NCBI GenBank assembly: GCA_021776805.1
Contig: JAJFFD010000036.1
Location: forward strand, 1-52,312
Source: Planctomycetota bacterium
Lineage (GTDB): Bacteria; Planctomycetota; UBA1135; UBA2386
Direction of reading: 5' to 3'
DNA length: 52,312 bases
A program made the position numbers and the translations under genes. Positions 9,588-18,008 of the stretch are shown here, one piece after another (position 1 is the first letter of the stretch; each line of letters opens with the position of its first letter). Under the pieces are notes generated by a model. The model searched no databases, was not told the DNA's origin, and saw only the letters and a list, made by a program, of their open reading frames with translations.

Positions 9588-10421
9588 ATGCCCAAAGAAG
9601 TCCTCGAGTTCGCCGATCTGCAGCCCTACCTCATGCTCAAGAACGGCAACTTCTTGTACAAGGTCCCCTACCGGGATGGAGTCGCTGTTCTGAAGGTCTA
9701 CTACGGTAGCCGCGGCACCTGGGGACGTATCCGCAAGAGCTTCAGCAACGTCGTGCTTTACGGGCAGACCTCATACATGCCGAAGACTCGCTGCCGCATC
9801 GAACGCGAGTGCCTCGCTCTCTGGCAAAAGCATGGCTTTCGCACCTTCGAGGTCTACGACGTGGAAGTGCGAGCGCCCAGCTGCGTGCCTGGGGGATATC
9901 TGCTCCTCGAATACGTGGACGCTCCCACCCTGGACAACTACATGCTGAACGCGGAGGTTCCGGTGGATGAGCGCTTCGCTCGCTATCGAGACTGGCTCCC
10001 GGAATGGAGCCGACGTCACGATGTCGCCATCGCCGAACGGGAGCCCAAGCTACTCCACGAGAACGGTGATCTTGGCCACGTGATGTTGCCCGAAAGCGGC
10101 GGATACCTCTGGCTCGACTTCGAGATGGTCTATCGCTCCGCGGCCAAGGTCGAAGACTACGTCGGCCATGAAATCGTCCAATACGTCTGGAACCTGCATC
10201 GCATGCTGCCTGAGGATCTCCGCCAGAGATTCATCGACGAGACTGTCAATGGCTATCCGGTGCGGGACCGGATCCAACTGGCTCACGACTACTTTCACGC
10301 GCACCACAACCCCTTCTATCGAGCCGCGCGGGTGATCGACAGCAACCGCAAGCGCTCCCGCAAGCCGACCAGCAAGTACGCGGTTGCCAAGAAACTCCTC
10401 CAGTCTCTCGCAGGGGCCTAG
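9588..10421 (+). CDS. WaaP/Kdo-kinase-like lipopolysaccharide kinase
   Basis: 277 residues with the pattern of small protein-kinase-like LPS core kinases: an ATP-binding lysine in AVLKVYY (Lys36), a hinge-like LLLEYVDAPTL (106-116), a catalytic loop HENGDLGHVML with Asp161 and His164 (His replaces the usual Asn, as in WaaP), and a metal-binding DFE at 177-179. Such enzymes phosphorylate Kdo or heptose of lipid A-core in the inner leaflet. It lacks a signal peptide, consistent with a cytoplasmic location. A shorter paralog follows 8 bp downstream, so both are likely expressed together. Confidence 0.65.
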   Translation: MPKEVLEFADLQPYLMLKNGNFLYKVPYRDGVAVLKVYYGSRGTWGRIRKSFSNVVLYGQTSYMPKTRCRIERECLALWQKHGFRTFEVYDVEVRAPSCVPGGYLLLEYVDAPTLDNYMLNAEVPVDERFARYRDWLPEWSRRHDVAIAEREPKLLHENGDLGHVMLPESGGYLWLDFEMVYRSAAKVEDYVGHEIVQYVWNLHRMLPEDLRQRFIDETVNGYPVRDRIQLAHDYFHAHHNPFYRAARVIDSNRKRSRKPTSKYAVAKKLLQSLAGA

Positions 10422-10429
10422 TCAGAAGA

Positions 10430-11218
10430 ATGGAACTCGTGATGGGCCAAGATGCCGAGGGGCGTGGCAACATCATGTACAAGGTCGTCGAAGACGAGGC
10501 GACCTACCTCCTGAAGCTCTATCGCTCACGCTGGCACCCCCTGCAGGAGCGATTGGAGCAGCGCTTCGCCCACTACGTGCATCGCCGAAGCCCGGGATCG
10601 GCGGCAGGGCGCTTCCAATCCGAACGCGACAATCTCGCGATCTGGACCGCAGCTGGCTTCGATGTTTGCCGTGTCTTTGACAGAGCCCTGCCCGAGGGCA
10701 TCGAGCCGCCCGGACTCTGGCTCGAGTACTGCCCTGGCCCCACCCTCAGCGAGTTCTTCGCGGATGCCACAGTAGACCCAGCGGAGAAGAAGAGGGAGCT
10801 GCTGCGACTGGTGCACAGCCTCAGCCGGCGTCACGCCAAGGCCTTCGCCACTGGCGAGCGGCGACTGCTGCAAAAGCATGGCACCTGTAATCACGTGCTG
10901 CTCTTCGACGGGCGTCAGGTCACCATCGATCTCGAGGGCGCCTTCCTACCCAATTACCGGATGCTCGAAGCCCTGGCCCGAGAAACCTCAGGCTACCTGC
11001 GCTCCTTCCGCCGTGGCTTCGGCGAGCAGATCGATACTGCCATCGACCTCTTCGCCGCTGAGTATCAGGAGCAAGATCTGCTCAAGCAGATTGTTGACTG
11101 GGGTTTGCATGGCGGCAGTCTCTATCGCCGGCTAACCCGTATGCAAGATCGCTCCAAGCGCGGAGCGGAAGGCAAGACAGCCCTACTCAGCAGACTGGGC
11201 GATCGCTTAGGATCTTGA
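10430..11218 (+). CDS. WaaP-like kinase paralog, catalytic Asp apparently replaced
   Basis: 262 residues, aligning with the upstream kinase over the whole length: Lys29 in YLLKLY, hinge LWLEYCPGPTL, catalytic loop QKHGTCNHVLL and metal-binding DLE (167-169). In the catalytic loop the position of the upstream gene's Asp161 is Thr152, so phosphotransfer may be weak or lost; the His that follows is kept. It could be a pseudokinase partner or a divergent enzyme. The 8-bp gap to the upstream gene indicates translational coupling. Confidence 0.6.
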   Translation: MELVMGQDAEGRGNIMYKVVEDEATYLLKLYRSRWHPLQERLEQRFAHYVHRRSPGSAAGRFQSERDNLAIWTAAGFDVCRVFDRALPEGIEPPGLWLEYCPGPTLSEFFADATVDPAEKKRELLRLVHSLSRRHAKAFATGERRLLQKHGTCNHVLLFDGRQVTIDLEGAFLPNYRMLEALARETSGYLRSFRRGFGEQIDTAIDLFAAEYQEQDLLKQIVDWGLHGGSLYRRLTRMQDRSKRGAEGKTALLSRLGDRLGS

Positions 11219-11239
11219 CCCGAGACGAGGAGAATTCAT

Positions 11240-11827
11240 ATGAACGCGGGAATGCAAGAGACCGAGCCGAAGCAAGGCATGTCGACAACGGGAAAGGTTC
11301 TTACCGGCTGCGGATGCATCGTCGCCGTGCTGGTTCTCGCCCTCGGCGGCTACGGCTACATGAAATTTGGCGAGTGGTTCCCCAGCGACCCGGCAAAGGT
11401 TGCAGAGATTGGTGAGATGCTCGCACCGGGCTTCAAAGCTCCTGCAGGCTATGAAGCTCAAGCCGTCGACATGTGGGGTATCCGATTCGTCATGTACCGC
11501 AAGCTGGACGGGAACATCATCACCGTGAGCCCGACCGACTGGAATGACTCAGACAGAGCCAGACGCGAAATCAAGATCACTGGTGAGCAGATCAATGCGG
11601 AGACGGTCAAACTGGCGAGCGAGACCCTCCTCGTATCCGGTCAAGAGGTCGTCTTCGAAAAGGACATGGTCACCTCCGATGAAGGGGACGAACTCCTACA
11701 GATGGAAGCGGTGGTCATGAACCGCTCCGGAGAAGAGATCAAGATCATCCTGTCAGGTCCTGAGGAGGGCTTCGATCGCGAAGGCATGCTCGCCTTTCTC
11801 GCCGAGTTCCCGATCCAGGGAAGCTAG
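11240..11827 (+). CDS. membrane-anchored protein of unknown function
   Basis: 195 residues. A cytoplasmic N-terminus of about 19 residues is followed by one transmembrane helix (about 20-43) and an exported domain of about 150 residues rich in beta-type sequence, with no cysteines and no motif I recognise. AGGAG lies just upstream of the ATG, a good ribosome-binding site. It is 21 bp downstream of the kinase pair, so it may belong to the same transcript. It meets the porin on the other strand tail to tail 10 bp away. Confidence 0.75.
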   Translation: MNAGMQETEPKQGMSTTGKVLTGCGCIVAVLVLALGGYGYMKFGEWFPSDPAKVAEIGEMLAPGFKAPAGYEAQAVDMWGIRFVMYRKLDGNIITVSPTDWNDSDRARREIKITGEQINAETVKLASETLLVSGQEVVFEKDMVTSDEGDELLQMEAVVMNRSGEEIKIILSGPEEGFDREGMLAFLAEFPIQGS

Positions 11828-11837
11828 GCAAGCAGCA

Positions 11838-13109
11838 CTAGAAGCTGTACTGAAGCCGCAGTGATAGGGAAGTATCCCGACCGTGCGAGTCGAAGGTATT
11901 CGGAAACTGGTCGGCGATCGTCCGGATGAACTGCAAGGCCACCTTCATGTTCTGCGCCGGATACCAATTGAGCGAGGCGTCGAAGGCACGAAACTCCTGG
12001 CTGGAGGTCATGAAGTCAGTGAATCCCAGCAGGAAGAAGTCTCGATCGATATCGCCGTTGGAGTAGCGAATTGCCAGCTCCCATGCCCCCGGCCCCCTGC
12101 CATCTCCTGCAAAGAATGGTCGCTGAGGCGCAGCACGCGGGCTCTGCCCCTCGCTTCTGAAGGGTCGGCTATCGTAGGTCTCACCGCTGATCATCCAGGA
12201 CGCGGCAGCACTCCAGGCTGAGGTCTGGCGCGGCAAGGACACATCTCCCGCAGGGCTGTCGATGTTGCGATAGCCACCCTTCATGAACTCGTGCCGCAAG
12301 CGCAGCGGACCCAAGTCCCAGCCATATCCGAGATGCCAGAAACTACTACTGTCAGCCTCGAAGCGAGACACTTTGAAGAGTTGATTCCGGAAGGCGTTGG
12401 GAATGCGCAACGGCCCCTCATAGTCGTAGGTGTAGACCAGTGCACCGGCGAAGAAGAGTCCGCCGAGCAGGGTTCCTTCCTCGCCATGCGCGGTCCGAAA
12501 AGGAAAGACTGTCCCACGCGCCGAGAGTTGATTGCCCCCAACCCGGTCGCCTAGCAAGGTCGAGCCATCCCCGAGGCTCGCTGCCAAGTCGTAGCTGAAG
12601 AGACCATTGCTGAACTCTCCATCGAAGCGAGCCGCCCAATCCCGGCGCCCATCCAGATAGCTCGGAAAGGCATAACCGGCGAAGGCGAGATCCTCGAGTC
12701 GGGTAGCGCTCTCGATGGTCATAGGGATTCTCTGCCAACCGAAGCGTGCGCGGAATCGCGGATCCGAGCTGTAGGCCAACCAGGCCTCGTCCAGACCATT
12801 GTTGCTATCGATCCCTTTGAGATCGGGCGCCACTCGCCAGTCAAAGTCAGCGAGGCTGCCATCCGCACGAATCACAGCACGGTCGATGCGCGGTCCGGAA
12901 TCGCGGCTGTTTCGCGAGTCATAGGACAGGAAATCCAAGACGGCGAGACCACCGATATGGAGGAGCTGCGGATACTCGTTGGTGGACAATCGCAAGCCCG
13001 ACTCCAGACCGGCGTCGAAGCGAAGGCCCTGCTCTTCCTGTCCAAGCGCCGAACTCGAGAACATCGCCAAGAGGATGCAGATCCCAGCGATCGGCAAGCG
13101 CCGGCTCAT
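11838..13109 (-). CDS. OprP/OprO-like phosphate-selective porin
   Basis: 423 residues with a signal peptide (likely cleavage after SALG, residue 23), then alternating amphipathic strands of a beta-barrel and a final aromatic residue (LRLQYSF) as expected for BamA-dependent outer-membrane insertion. The overall pattern (RIDRAVIRADG, FRARFGWQRIPM, the late WELAIRYSNGD and FDASLNWYPAQNMKVALQF) matches the Porin_O_P family, which forms anion- or phosphate-selective trimers; a specific substrate cannot be read from sequence. It lies 10 bp downstream of a polytopic membrane protein on the same strand. Confidence 0.8.
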   Translation of the reverse strand: MSRRLPIAGICILLAMFSSSALGQEEQGLRFDAGLESGLRLSTNEYPQLLHIGGLAVLDFLSYDSRNSRDSGPRIDRAVIRADGSLADFDWRVAPDLKGIDSNNGLDEAWLAYSSDPRFRARFGWQRIPMTIESATRLEDLAFAGYAFPSYLDGRRDWAARFDGEFSNGLFSYDLAASLGDGSTLLGDRVGGNQLSARGTVFPFRTAHGEEGTLLGGLFFAGALVYTYDYEGPLRIPNAFRNQLFKVSRFEADSSSFWHLGYGWDLGPLRLRHEFMKGGYRNIDSPAGDVSLPRQTSAWSAAASWMISGETYDSRPFRSEGQSPRAAPQRPFFAGDGRGPGAWELAIRYSNGDIDRDFFLLGFTDFMTSSQEFRAFDASLNWYPAQNMKVALQFIRTIADQFPNTFDSHGRDTSLSLRLQYSF

Positions 13110-13119
13110 GATAACGGCG

Positions 13120-13959
13120 CTAAGAGCCTGCCTGACTCCTGGAGAACTGCTGATCCCCGGAGCCCCTGGAGAATCCAGGCCCGGCGCTATCCATGTCCCT
13201 CAGGTTCCCCGCCGTACCAGTGCCTCCTACCTGGTCAGCGATGACTCCCCGACGCAAACGGAAGAAGAGTGAGCAGCAGTAGAGCATGAGGAAGAAGGCG
13301 AGAAGGTATTCCTTGGTCTCCCCCCAACCGCCAAAACTGTGTTCTTCGCCGACGATGGCGTCCTTGACCTTGCTCGGAACCGTCACCGTGACCGCGAACA
13401 AGGACGTCGGCAGGCAGACCATCGTTGGCCAGATCCAATCGTTCGGCCAGCGGATCCGGCGCCGATAGCGCGAGAGCAGGGGCACGAGGATACCGCCGAC
13501 GAGAGCTGCCAGGCTCAGCATGGCTCGAGGCCATTGATCGAGCAAGCTGCCGATCAGGCCCCCCTGATTGTGCAGATTGGGCTCATCCTGATCATTGCCC
13601 GCGATCAAGCTCTGGGTGACCTCTTCGCCAAAGGGATGAAAACCCCAGTGATGCCCCCAGCTCACTTCCTCCCCAGCGAAGTAGACGCATCCTAGGCAGA
13701 GCATGAGCACCCAGGGCTTGAAGTACCACTCGCGAACCCTCGCCCGCGAAATGAGGATGCAGATGCCGAAGAGCACGGCGATGACGAGGAAACTGAAGGT
13801 CCCCAGCTCGATGAAACTGGTCTCACCCTTCATCCAGTAGCCGTGAGTCTCCTGATCCATCGAGCGCGTGATCGCGTGCGGGATGAAGATCAAGGGCGGG
13901 AACCAGAGCCAGAGCCACTTGGGCAGGTCCTGAGAGTCGACTGAGCTGTCCTTGTTCAC
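13120..13959 (-). CDS. polytopic membrane protein with EEVSWG...NLHN motif, unknown function
   Basis: 279 residues from a GTG start at 13959 that has AAGAGG about 4 bases upstream. The longer ATG reading from 14094 adds 45 residues with no membrane or domain character and is less likely. About six transmembrane helices are visible. A loop holds AGEEVSWGHHWG and then NDQDEPNLHNQ, resembling the EEISWGQ/NLHN pattern of an uncharacterised membrane family; the acidic and histidine residues could bind a metal. The C-terminal 45 residues are polar. It probably forms an operon with the downstream porin. Confidence 0.65.
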   Translation of the reverse strand: MNKDSSVDSQDLPKWLWLWFPPLIFIPHAITRSMDQETHGYWMKGETSFIELGTFSFLVIAVLFGICILISRARVREWYFKPWVLMLCLGCVYFAGEEVSWGHHWGFHPFGEEVTQSLIAGNDQDEPNLHNQGGLIGSLLDQWPRAMLSLAALVGGILVPLLSRYRRRIRWPNDWIWPTMVCLPTSLFAVTVTVPSKVKDAIVGEEHSFGGWGETKEYLLAFFLMLYCCSLFFRLRRGVIADQVGGTGTAGNLRDMDSAGPGFSRGSGDQQFSRSQAGS

Positions 13960-14112
13960 TGGCCTCTTGCCTGGCTCGGGGTTACAGGTCTGGAGGATAG
14001 CCGGCCCAAGAACCCTGTCACGCCTTCTCTGCCCCTCGCAGGCCCGACCAGAGGCCTGGATCAGGGAAGCCCATTGGTGAAATGTGCAATTCAACGCAGG
14101 ATGATCGGTTCA

Positions 14113-14137
14113 TCGGCGAGGGGTAAACCCCCGCCGA
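14113..14137 (+). promoter_or_regulatory. stem-loop in the leader of the alginate-export-like porin gene
   Basis: TCGGCG-A-GGGG (14113-14123), loop TAAA, then CCCC-CGCCGA (14128-14137): a ten-pair stem with one bulged A, 46 bases before the ATG. It lies in the gap between divergent genes. There is no U-tract, so a 5' UTR structure is more likely than a terminator. Confidence 0.4.
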
Positions 14138-14183
14138 CAAAAGCGTCTCACCGCAGACACTGACCCCAGTTGGAGACCCAGCC

Positions 14184-15626
14184 ATGCATCGAACCCAGGG
14201 ACTGATTTGTGTGCTCGCCATCCTGGCCGCGTCCACTGGCAGCTTAGTCGCCCAGGAAGGCGCTGCTACCCAGCCCCCTCCGAAGCTGGAGCGTCCCAAG
14301 TTCCAATTCCTGCGCTTCAAAGAGGACTGGTCGAAGTTCGGCCGAGCCCGCGAAGAGCAGGGAGAAGGGGTCGAGGACGAGGAGATCTGGGACCCGATCA
14401 AGTACATGGCCCTGAACGAAGAGGGAGATTTTTGGGTCAGCTTTGGCGGGCACATGCGAGTTCGAGGCGAGGGATGGTCCGACTTCGGATTTGGCGGCGG
14501 CCCGGACAACGATCAGGTTTTTGGTCTCTGGCGCCTGGCCGTGCACGCAGATGCGCATTTTGGCGAGAACTTCCGCGTCTTCGTTGAGGGCAAGTCGGCA
14601 CTGGCAACAGACCGCGACCTGCCCGGTGGTAACCGGGCTCTGGACATCGACTCAGCGGCTCTGGAGCAGGCCTTCGCCGACCTGAAGGTCATGGACAGCG
14701 AGGAAGGCATGCTCACTCTGCGCGGCGGGCGCATGGCCCTGCTTTTCGGCAAGCAACGGCTGGTCAGCCCCCTGCCCTGGTCCAATACCATGCGCCGTTG
14801 GGATGGTGCCGCCGGCATCTACCAATCCGGTAGCTGGACAACCACCGGCTTCTGGACCCAGTTCGCCGCCACGGACAAGTACGAGTTCAATAGCAGTGAC
14901 TCGACCAGCGAGTTCTGGGGTGTCTACAGCAGCGGACAAGTCAGCGAGAACCTTGGCGCCGACCTCTACTACCTGGGAATCGATCGCCGCACGCCGACCT
15001 TCAACGCCACCTCCGGCCGGGAAGAGCGGCATTCCATCGGCACGCGCATTTTTGGCGGAGAAGGTGCATTCGACTACGACGTGGAAGCCACCTACCAATT
15101 CGGACGCGTCGGGAAGGACGACGTAAGCGCCTACATGTTTGCCTCTCAGTTTGGTTATCGCTTCGACTGCGACTGGGATCCCCGTGCCTTCCTCGGCTTC
15201 GACTATACCAGTGGTGACAACAAGGCCGGCGGCGAAGTGCAGACCTTCAACCAGCTCTTCCCACTGGGGCACGCCTTCCTCGGCTACATCGATGCCATCG
15301 GGCGCCAGAACATCATCGACCTCTCCGCGGGCACAACCGCGAGTCCCATGGAACGGATGACGGTTGGAGCTGCCGGCCATGTCTTCTGGCGGCAGAGCAC
15401 GAATGACGCGGTCTACAACGCGGGCGGCGGAGTCCTGCGTCCTGGTGCCGCAAGTTCGGACCGCTACGTGGGTGTCGAACTCGATTTCACCATCAAGTAC
15501 GCCTTCGATCGCCACCTATCGGCTCTGCTGGGCTACAGCCACTTCTTCGCCGGCGACTTCATCAGGGACTCGGGGGCAGACGACGACATCGACTTCGTCT
15601 ACCTACAGAGCCAGTACACCTTCTGA
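14184..15626 (+). CDS. alginate-export (AlgE-type) outer-membrane porin
   Basis: 480 residues. Signal peptide with cleavage near LVA|QEG (residue 23). After an acidic linker the protein is a long series of amphipathic strands (FWVSFGGHMRVRGE, RGGRMALLFGKQRL, GADLYYLGIDRR, VGVELDFTIKYAF) ending in YLQSQYTF. The order RGGRMALLFG(K)QRL...SNTMRRWDG...R is the hallmark of the alginate_exp barrel family. Members export or take up anionic polysaccharide or small solutes; no polysaccharide genes are nearby, so a general or solute-specific porin is equally possible. The gene is divergent from the polytopic membrane protein and probably has its own promoter. Confidence 0.8.
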   Translation: MHRTQGLICVLAILAASTGSLVAQEGAATQPPPKLERPKFQFLRFKEDWSKFGRAREEQGEGVEDEEIWDPIKYMALNEEGDFWVSFGGHMRVRGEGWSDFGFGGGPDNDQVFGLWRLAVHADAHFGENFRVFVEGKSALATDRDLPGGNRALDIDSAALEQAFADLKVMDSEEGMLTLRGGRMALLFGKQRLVSPLPWSNTMRRWDGAAGIYQSGSWTTTGFWTQFAATDKYEFNSSDSTSEFWGVYSSGQVSENLGADLYYLGIDRRTPTFNATSGREERHSIGTRIFGGEGAFDYDVEATYQFGRVGKDDVSAYMFASQFGYRFDCDWDPRAFLGFDYTSGDNKAGGEVQTFNQLFPLGHAFLGYIDAIGRQNIIDLSAGTTASPMERMTVGAAGHVFWRQSTNDAVYNAGGGVLRPGAASSDRYVGVELDFTIKYAFDRHLSALLGYSHFFAGDFIRDSGADDDIDFVYLQSQYTF

Positions 15627-15664
15627 TTGCTGCCTGGGACTGAGATATGCCCTAGCCTCTTGGC

Positions 15665-17203
15665 ATGCGCCAGTTTTCCGCCAGCATTCTCCTCCTTGTT
15701 CTCTCTGCCGCTCTCGATTCACAAGCTCTGAACGCCCAGGCACCGCAGCGCGAGCGCATCCTCGAACTCGTGGATGCCGGTCGAAAGGAGGCCCTCGAGC
15801 TCTATCGCGAACTCCTGACCCTGCCCAACGACGCCCACTATCCGGCGGACATCCTCCTTCTCCTAGCCTGGTTGGAGAAGAGCTTCGCGGACCGGGGCTT
15901 CGCAAGCCAGCGCATCGAGACCAAGGGCAGTCCACTGCTGCTGGCAACGCGCGAATTCTCCGCTGCGAGCGAGACTCTCCTGATCTACCTGCAGGCGGAC
16001 GGTCAACCAGTGGACCCAAGCGAGTGGCATCAGGATAGCCCCTGGCAACCCGTCCTGAAGGAACGCGGCGATTCCGGGGACTGGCAGATCATTCCATGGA
16101 CTCGGCTCGAAGGAGAGATCGATCCTGAGTGGCGGATCTTCGCCCGTTCCGCCGCCGATTCGAAGGGGCCTATCGCCCAATTCCTGAGCGCCATCGACAT
16201 CCTGGATCGCGTCGGTCTCGAGCCCGAATACAACCTCAAGATCATCGTCGATACAGAGGAGGAGATGAGTTCACCCAATCTGCCCGCGGCACTGCTGACC
16301 AATCGCGATCTGCTTGCCGCGGACATGCTGGTGATCTTCGACGGACCTCCACATGTTTCAGGCAAGCCCACTCTCAAGTTTGGCGCGCGAGGTATCTCGA
16401 CCATCACTCTAACGACCTACGGTCCGCGCTTCGCACAGCACAGTGGACACTACGGCAACTTCCTCCCCAATCCGGCCCTGCGTCTCTGTGAGATCCTCGC
16501 ATCCATGAAGGACGATGCCGGACGGGTCACTATCCCTGGCTTCTACGAAGGGGTCGATCTGGACGCGGCAACGAAGGCCGTACTGGCAACTGTTCCAGAC
16601 GACGAAGCGGCGATTCAAGCTCAGATGGGCATCGCCAGCCGCGATCATGTGGGCGAGAACCTGCAGGAAGCGGTGCAGTACCCTTCTCTCAACATCCGCG
16701 GCCTCTCAGCTGGCTGGGTGGGCGACGAATCGCGCACGATCATCCCGGCCACGGCCACCGCCGAGATCGATGTGCGCCTGGTCATCGAAAGCGATGCAGA
16801 ACGCCTGCATGACCTGATCCGCAAACATGTCGAGGGCCTGGGCTATCACCTTGTCGAGGGTGAACCCAGCAAGGAGGAGCGCAGCCGCTACCCCAAGCTA
16901 GCGAGTTTCAAGTCCACGATCTCCTACGGCGCCTTCCGAACCGATTTTGATTCCGTCCCAGGGCAATGGTTGAGTCAGGCCATGATCCGCATGCACGGCG
17001 AGGAAGCGATTCGCATCCGCACTTCCGGTGGTTCCATCCCCATTTCACCCTTTGTCGCCACCTTGGGCGTTCCGGCGGTTGGCGTCCCGACCGTCAACCC
17101 GGACAACAATCAGCACAGCCCCAACGAGAACCTGCGCCTGGCTGACTTTTTTCAAGGGATCGGCGTCATGTTCGCTGTGCTCAGCGAGCCCAAGCTACGG
17201 TGA
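15665..17203 (+). CDS. exported M20 family dipeptidase-like protein, His-to-Gln at first metal ligand
   Basis: 512 residues with a signal peptide (about 24 residues, LNA|Q). The M20 order is clear: Y-LQADGQPVDP where the family has AHYDGQPVDP, then Asp165 in AADSKG, acidic DTEEEM (197-201), Asp in IFDGPP and a final His in NNQHSPNEN. The first ligand histidine is Gln110; Asp112 is kept. It could be a modified-metal enzyme or have reduced activity. An internal dimerisation lobe (about 240-400) is intact. It follows the porin by 38 bp. Confidence 0.8.
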   Translation: MRQFSASILLLVLSAALDSQALNAQAPQRERILELVDAGRKEALELYRELLTLPNDAHYPADILLLLAWLEKSFADRGFASQRIETKGSPLLLATREFSAASETLLIYLQADGQPVDPSEWHQDSPWQPVLKERGDSGDWQIIPWTRLEGEIDPEWRIFARSAADSKGPIAQFLSAIDILDRVGLEPEYNLKIIVDTEEEMSSPNLPAALLTNRDLLAADMLVIFDGPPHVSGKPTLKFGARGISTITLTTYGPRFAQHSGHYGNFLPNPALRLCEILASMKDDAGRVTIPGFYEGVDLDAATKAVLATVPDDEAAIQAQMGIASRDHVGENLQEAVQYPSLNIRGLSAGWVGDESRTIIPATATAEIDVRLVIESDAERLHDLIRKHVEGLGYHLVEGEPSKEERSRYPKLASFKSTISYGAFRTDFDSVPGQWLSQAMIRMHGEEAIRIRTSGGSIPISPFVATLGVPAVGVPTVNPDNNQHSPNENLRLADFFQGIGVMFAVLSEPKLR

Positions 17204-17215
17204 AGAACACATAGA

Positions 17216-17230
17216 TCCCTTCGCAAGGGA
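17216..17230 (+). terminator. small hairpin after M20 gene
   Basis: TCCCTT, loop CGC, AAGGGA: a perfect 6-bp stem 13 bp after the stop codon. No T-run follows; weak support for a terminator. Confidence 0.3.
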
Positions 17231-17330
17231 CCTTGTCGCAGGGCTCGCCACACTGCGGCATTCTTGGACAAGTCCTCTTCTCAAGCAGGCTCCATGCAGG
17301 CGACGAAGCAGCTCCCATACGGGAGTTACT

Positions 17331-18002
17331 TTGAACAAGATCCTGCTAATAGCCCTCTTCGTTGCCTCTGGATTTGTGCTGCTCGGCTCCTTTCTGCCAT
17401 GGCTGAGCTTCAAGACCACGATTCCAACCGAGTTCTCTGCTGACTTCAAAGAAGCCAAGGCCTTCATGGATCAGTTCTTCACCATCAATGGCTGGCGTGG
17501 CGAAGTGACGCTCTTCGGGATCACGCTGCCAAACTGGCTGGTTCCAATTGCGGCGATCTTGGTGGCCCTGACCACCGCCGGACGCGCCACCGGTAACTGG
17601 GATGCTCCGCGCAAGCTGAGCATCGGACTGGCAGTCTTCTGCACCCTGCACCTGGGGACGGTGCTTTTCGTCGCCGGAGCCAACAGCGAAAGTACTCGTC
17701 TCGGCTTCGGTGCAATTCTCGGCATGTTCGGCAGCCTGGGCATGCTCGGCTTGACGATATTCCTGCGCGAAGACGATCAGATTGATCTGAGCTACGTTCG
17801 TGAGGCCCAGCAGAACTACGGACAGTCGAGCTACAGTCCCCAGGGAGTTGCTAACCCTGACTATGCCCAGCCAGACATGCAGACTCCCCAGATGCCGCAG
17901 ATGCCCATGCCCGGCATGCCGGTCATGGATGTGGATCCTGAGCAGCCGGCCGAGGCAAAGAACCTGCCTCCAACGGGCCGCGTCGACCCCTACATGGATT
18001 GA
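17331..18002 (+). CDS. four-helix membrane protein with proline/methionine-rich tail
   Basis: 223 residues from a TTG start at 17331, chosen because GGGAG lies five bases upstream and the first helix follows at once (LLIALFVASGFVLLG). The frame stays open upstream but translates into an arginine/proline-rich non-membrane stretch overlapping the M20 gene. About four transmembrane helices occupy residues 3-140. The cytoplasmic tail is repetitive, with QTPQMPQMPMPGMPVM. No family is recognised. It meets the serine hydrolase tail to tail with 6 bp between stops. Confidence 0.65.
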   Translation: MNKILLIALFVASGFVLLGSFLPWLSFKTTIPTEFSADFKEAKAFMDQFFTINGWRGEVTLFGITLPNWLVPIAAILVALTTAGRATGNWDAPRKLSIGLAVFCTLHLGTVLFVAGANSESTRLGFGAILGMFGSLGMLGLTIFLREDDQIDLSYVREAQQNYGQSSYSPQGVANPDYAQPDMQTPQMPQMPMPGMPVMDVDPEQPAEAKNLPPTGRVDPYMD

Positions 18003-18008
18003 GCTCGC

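Noticed and set aside
13960..14094. 45-residue N-terminal extension of the polytopic membrane protein
   Set aside because: No membrane or domain character; GTG 13959 has a good ribosome-binding site.
14652..15515. 287-residue - strand frame
   Set aside because: Antisense to the alginate-export-like porin, with no signal or domain.
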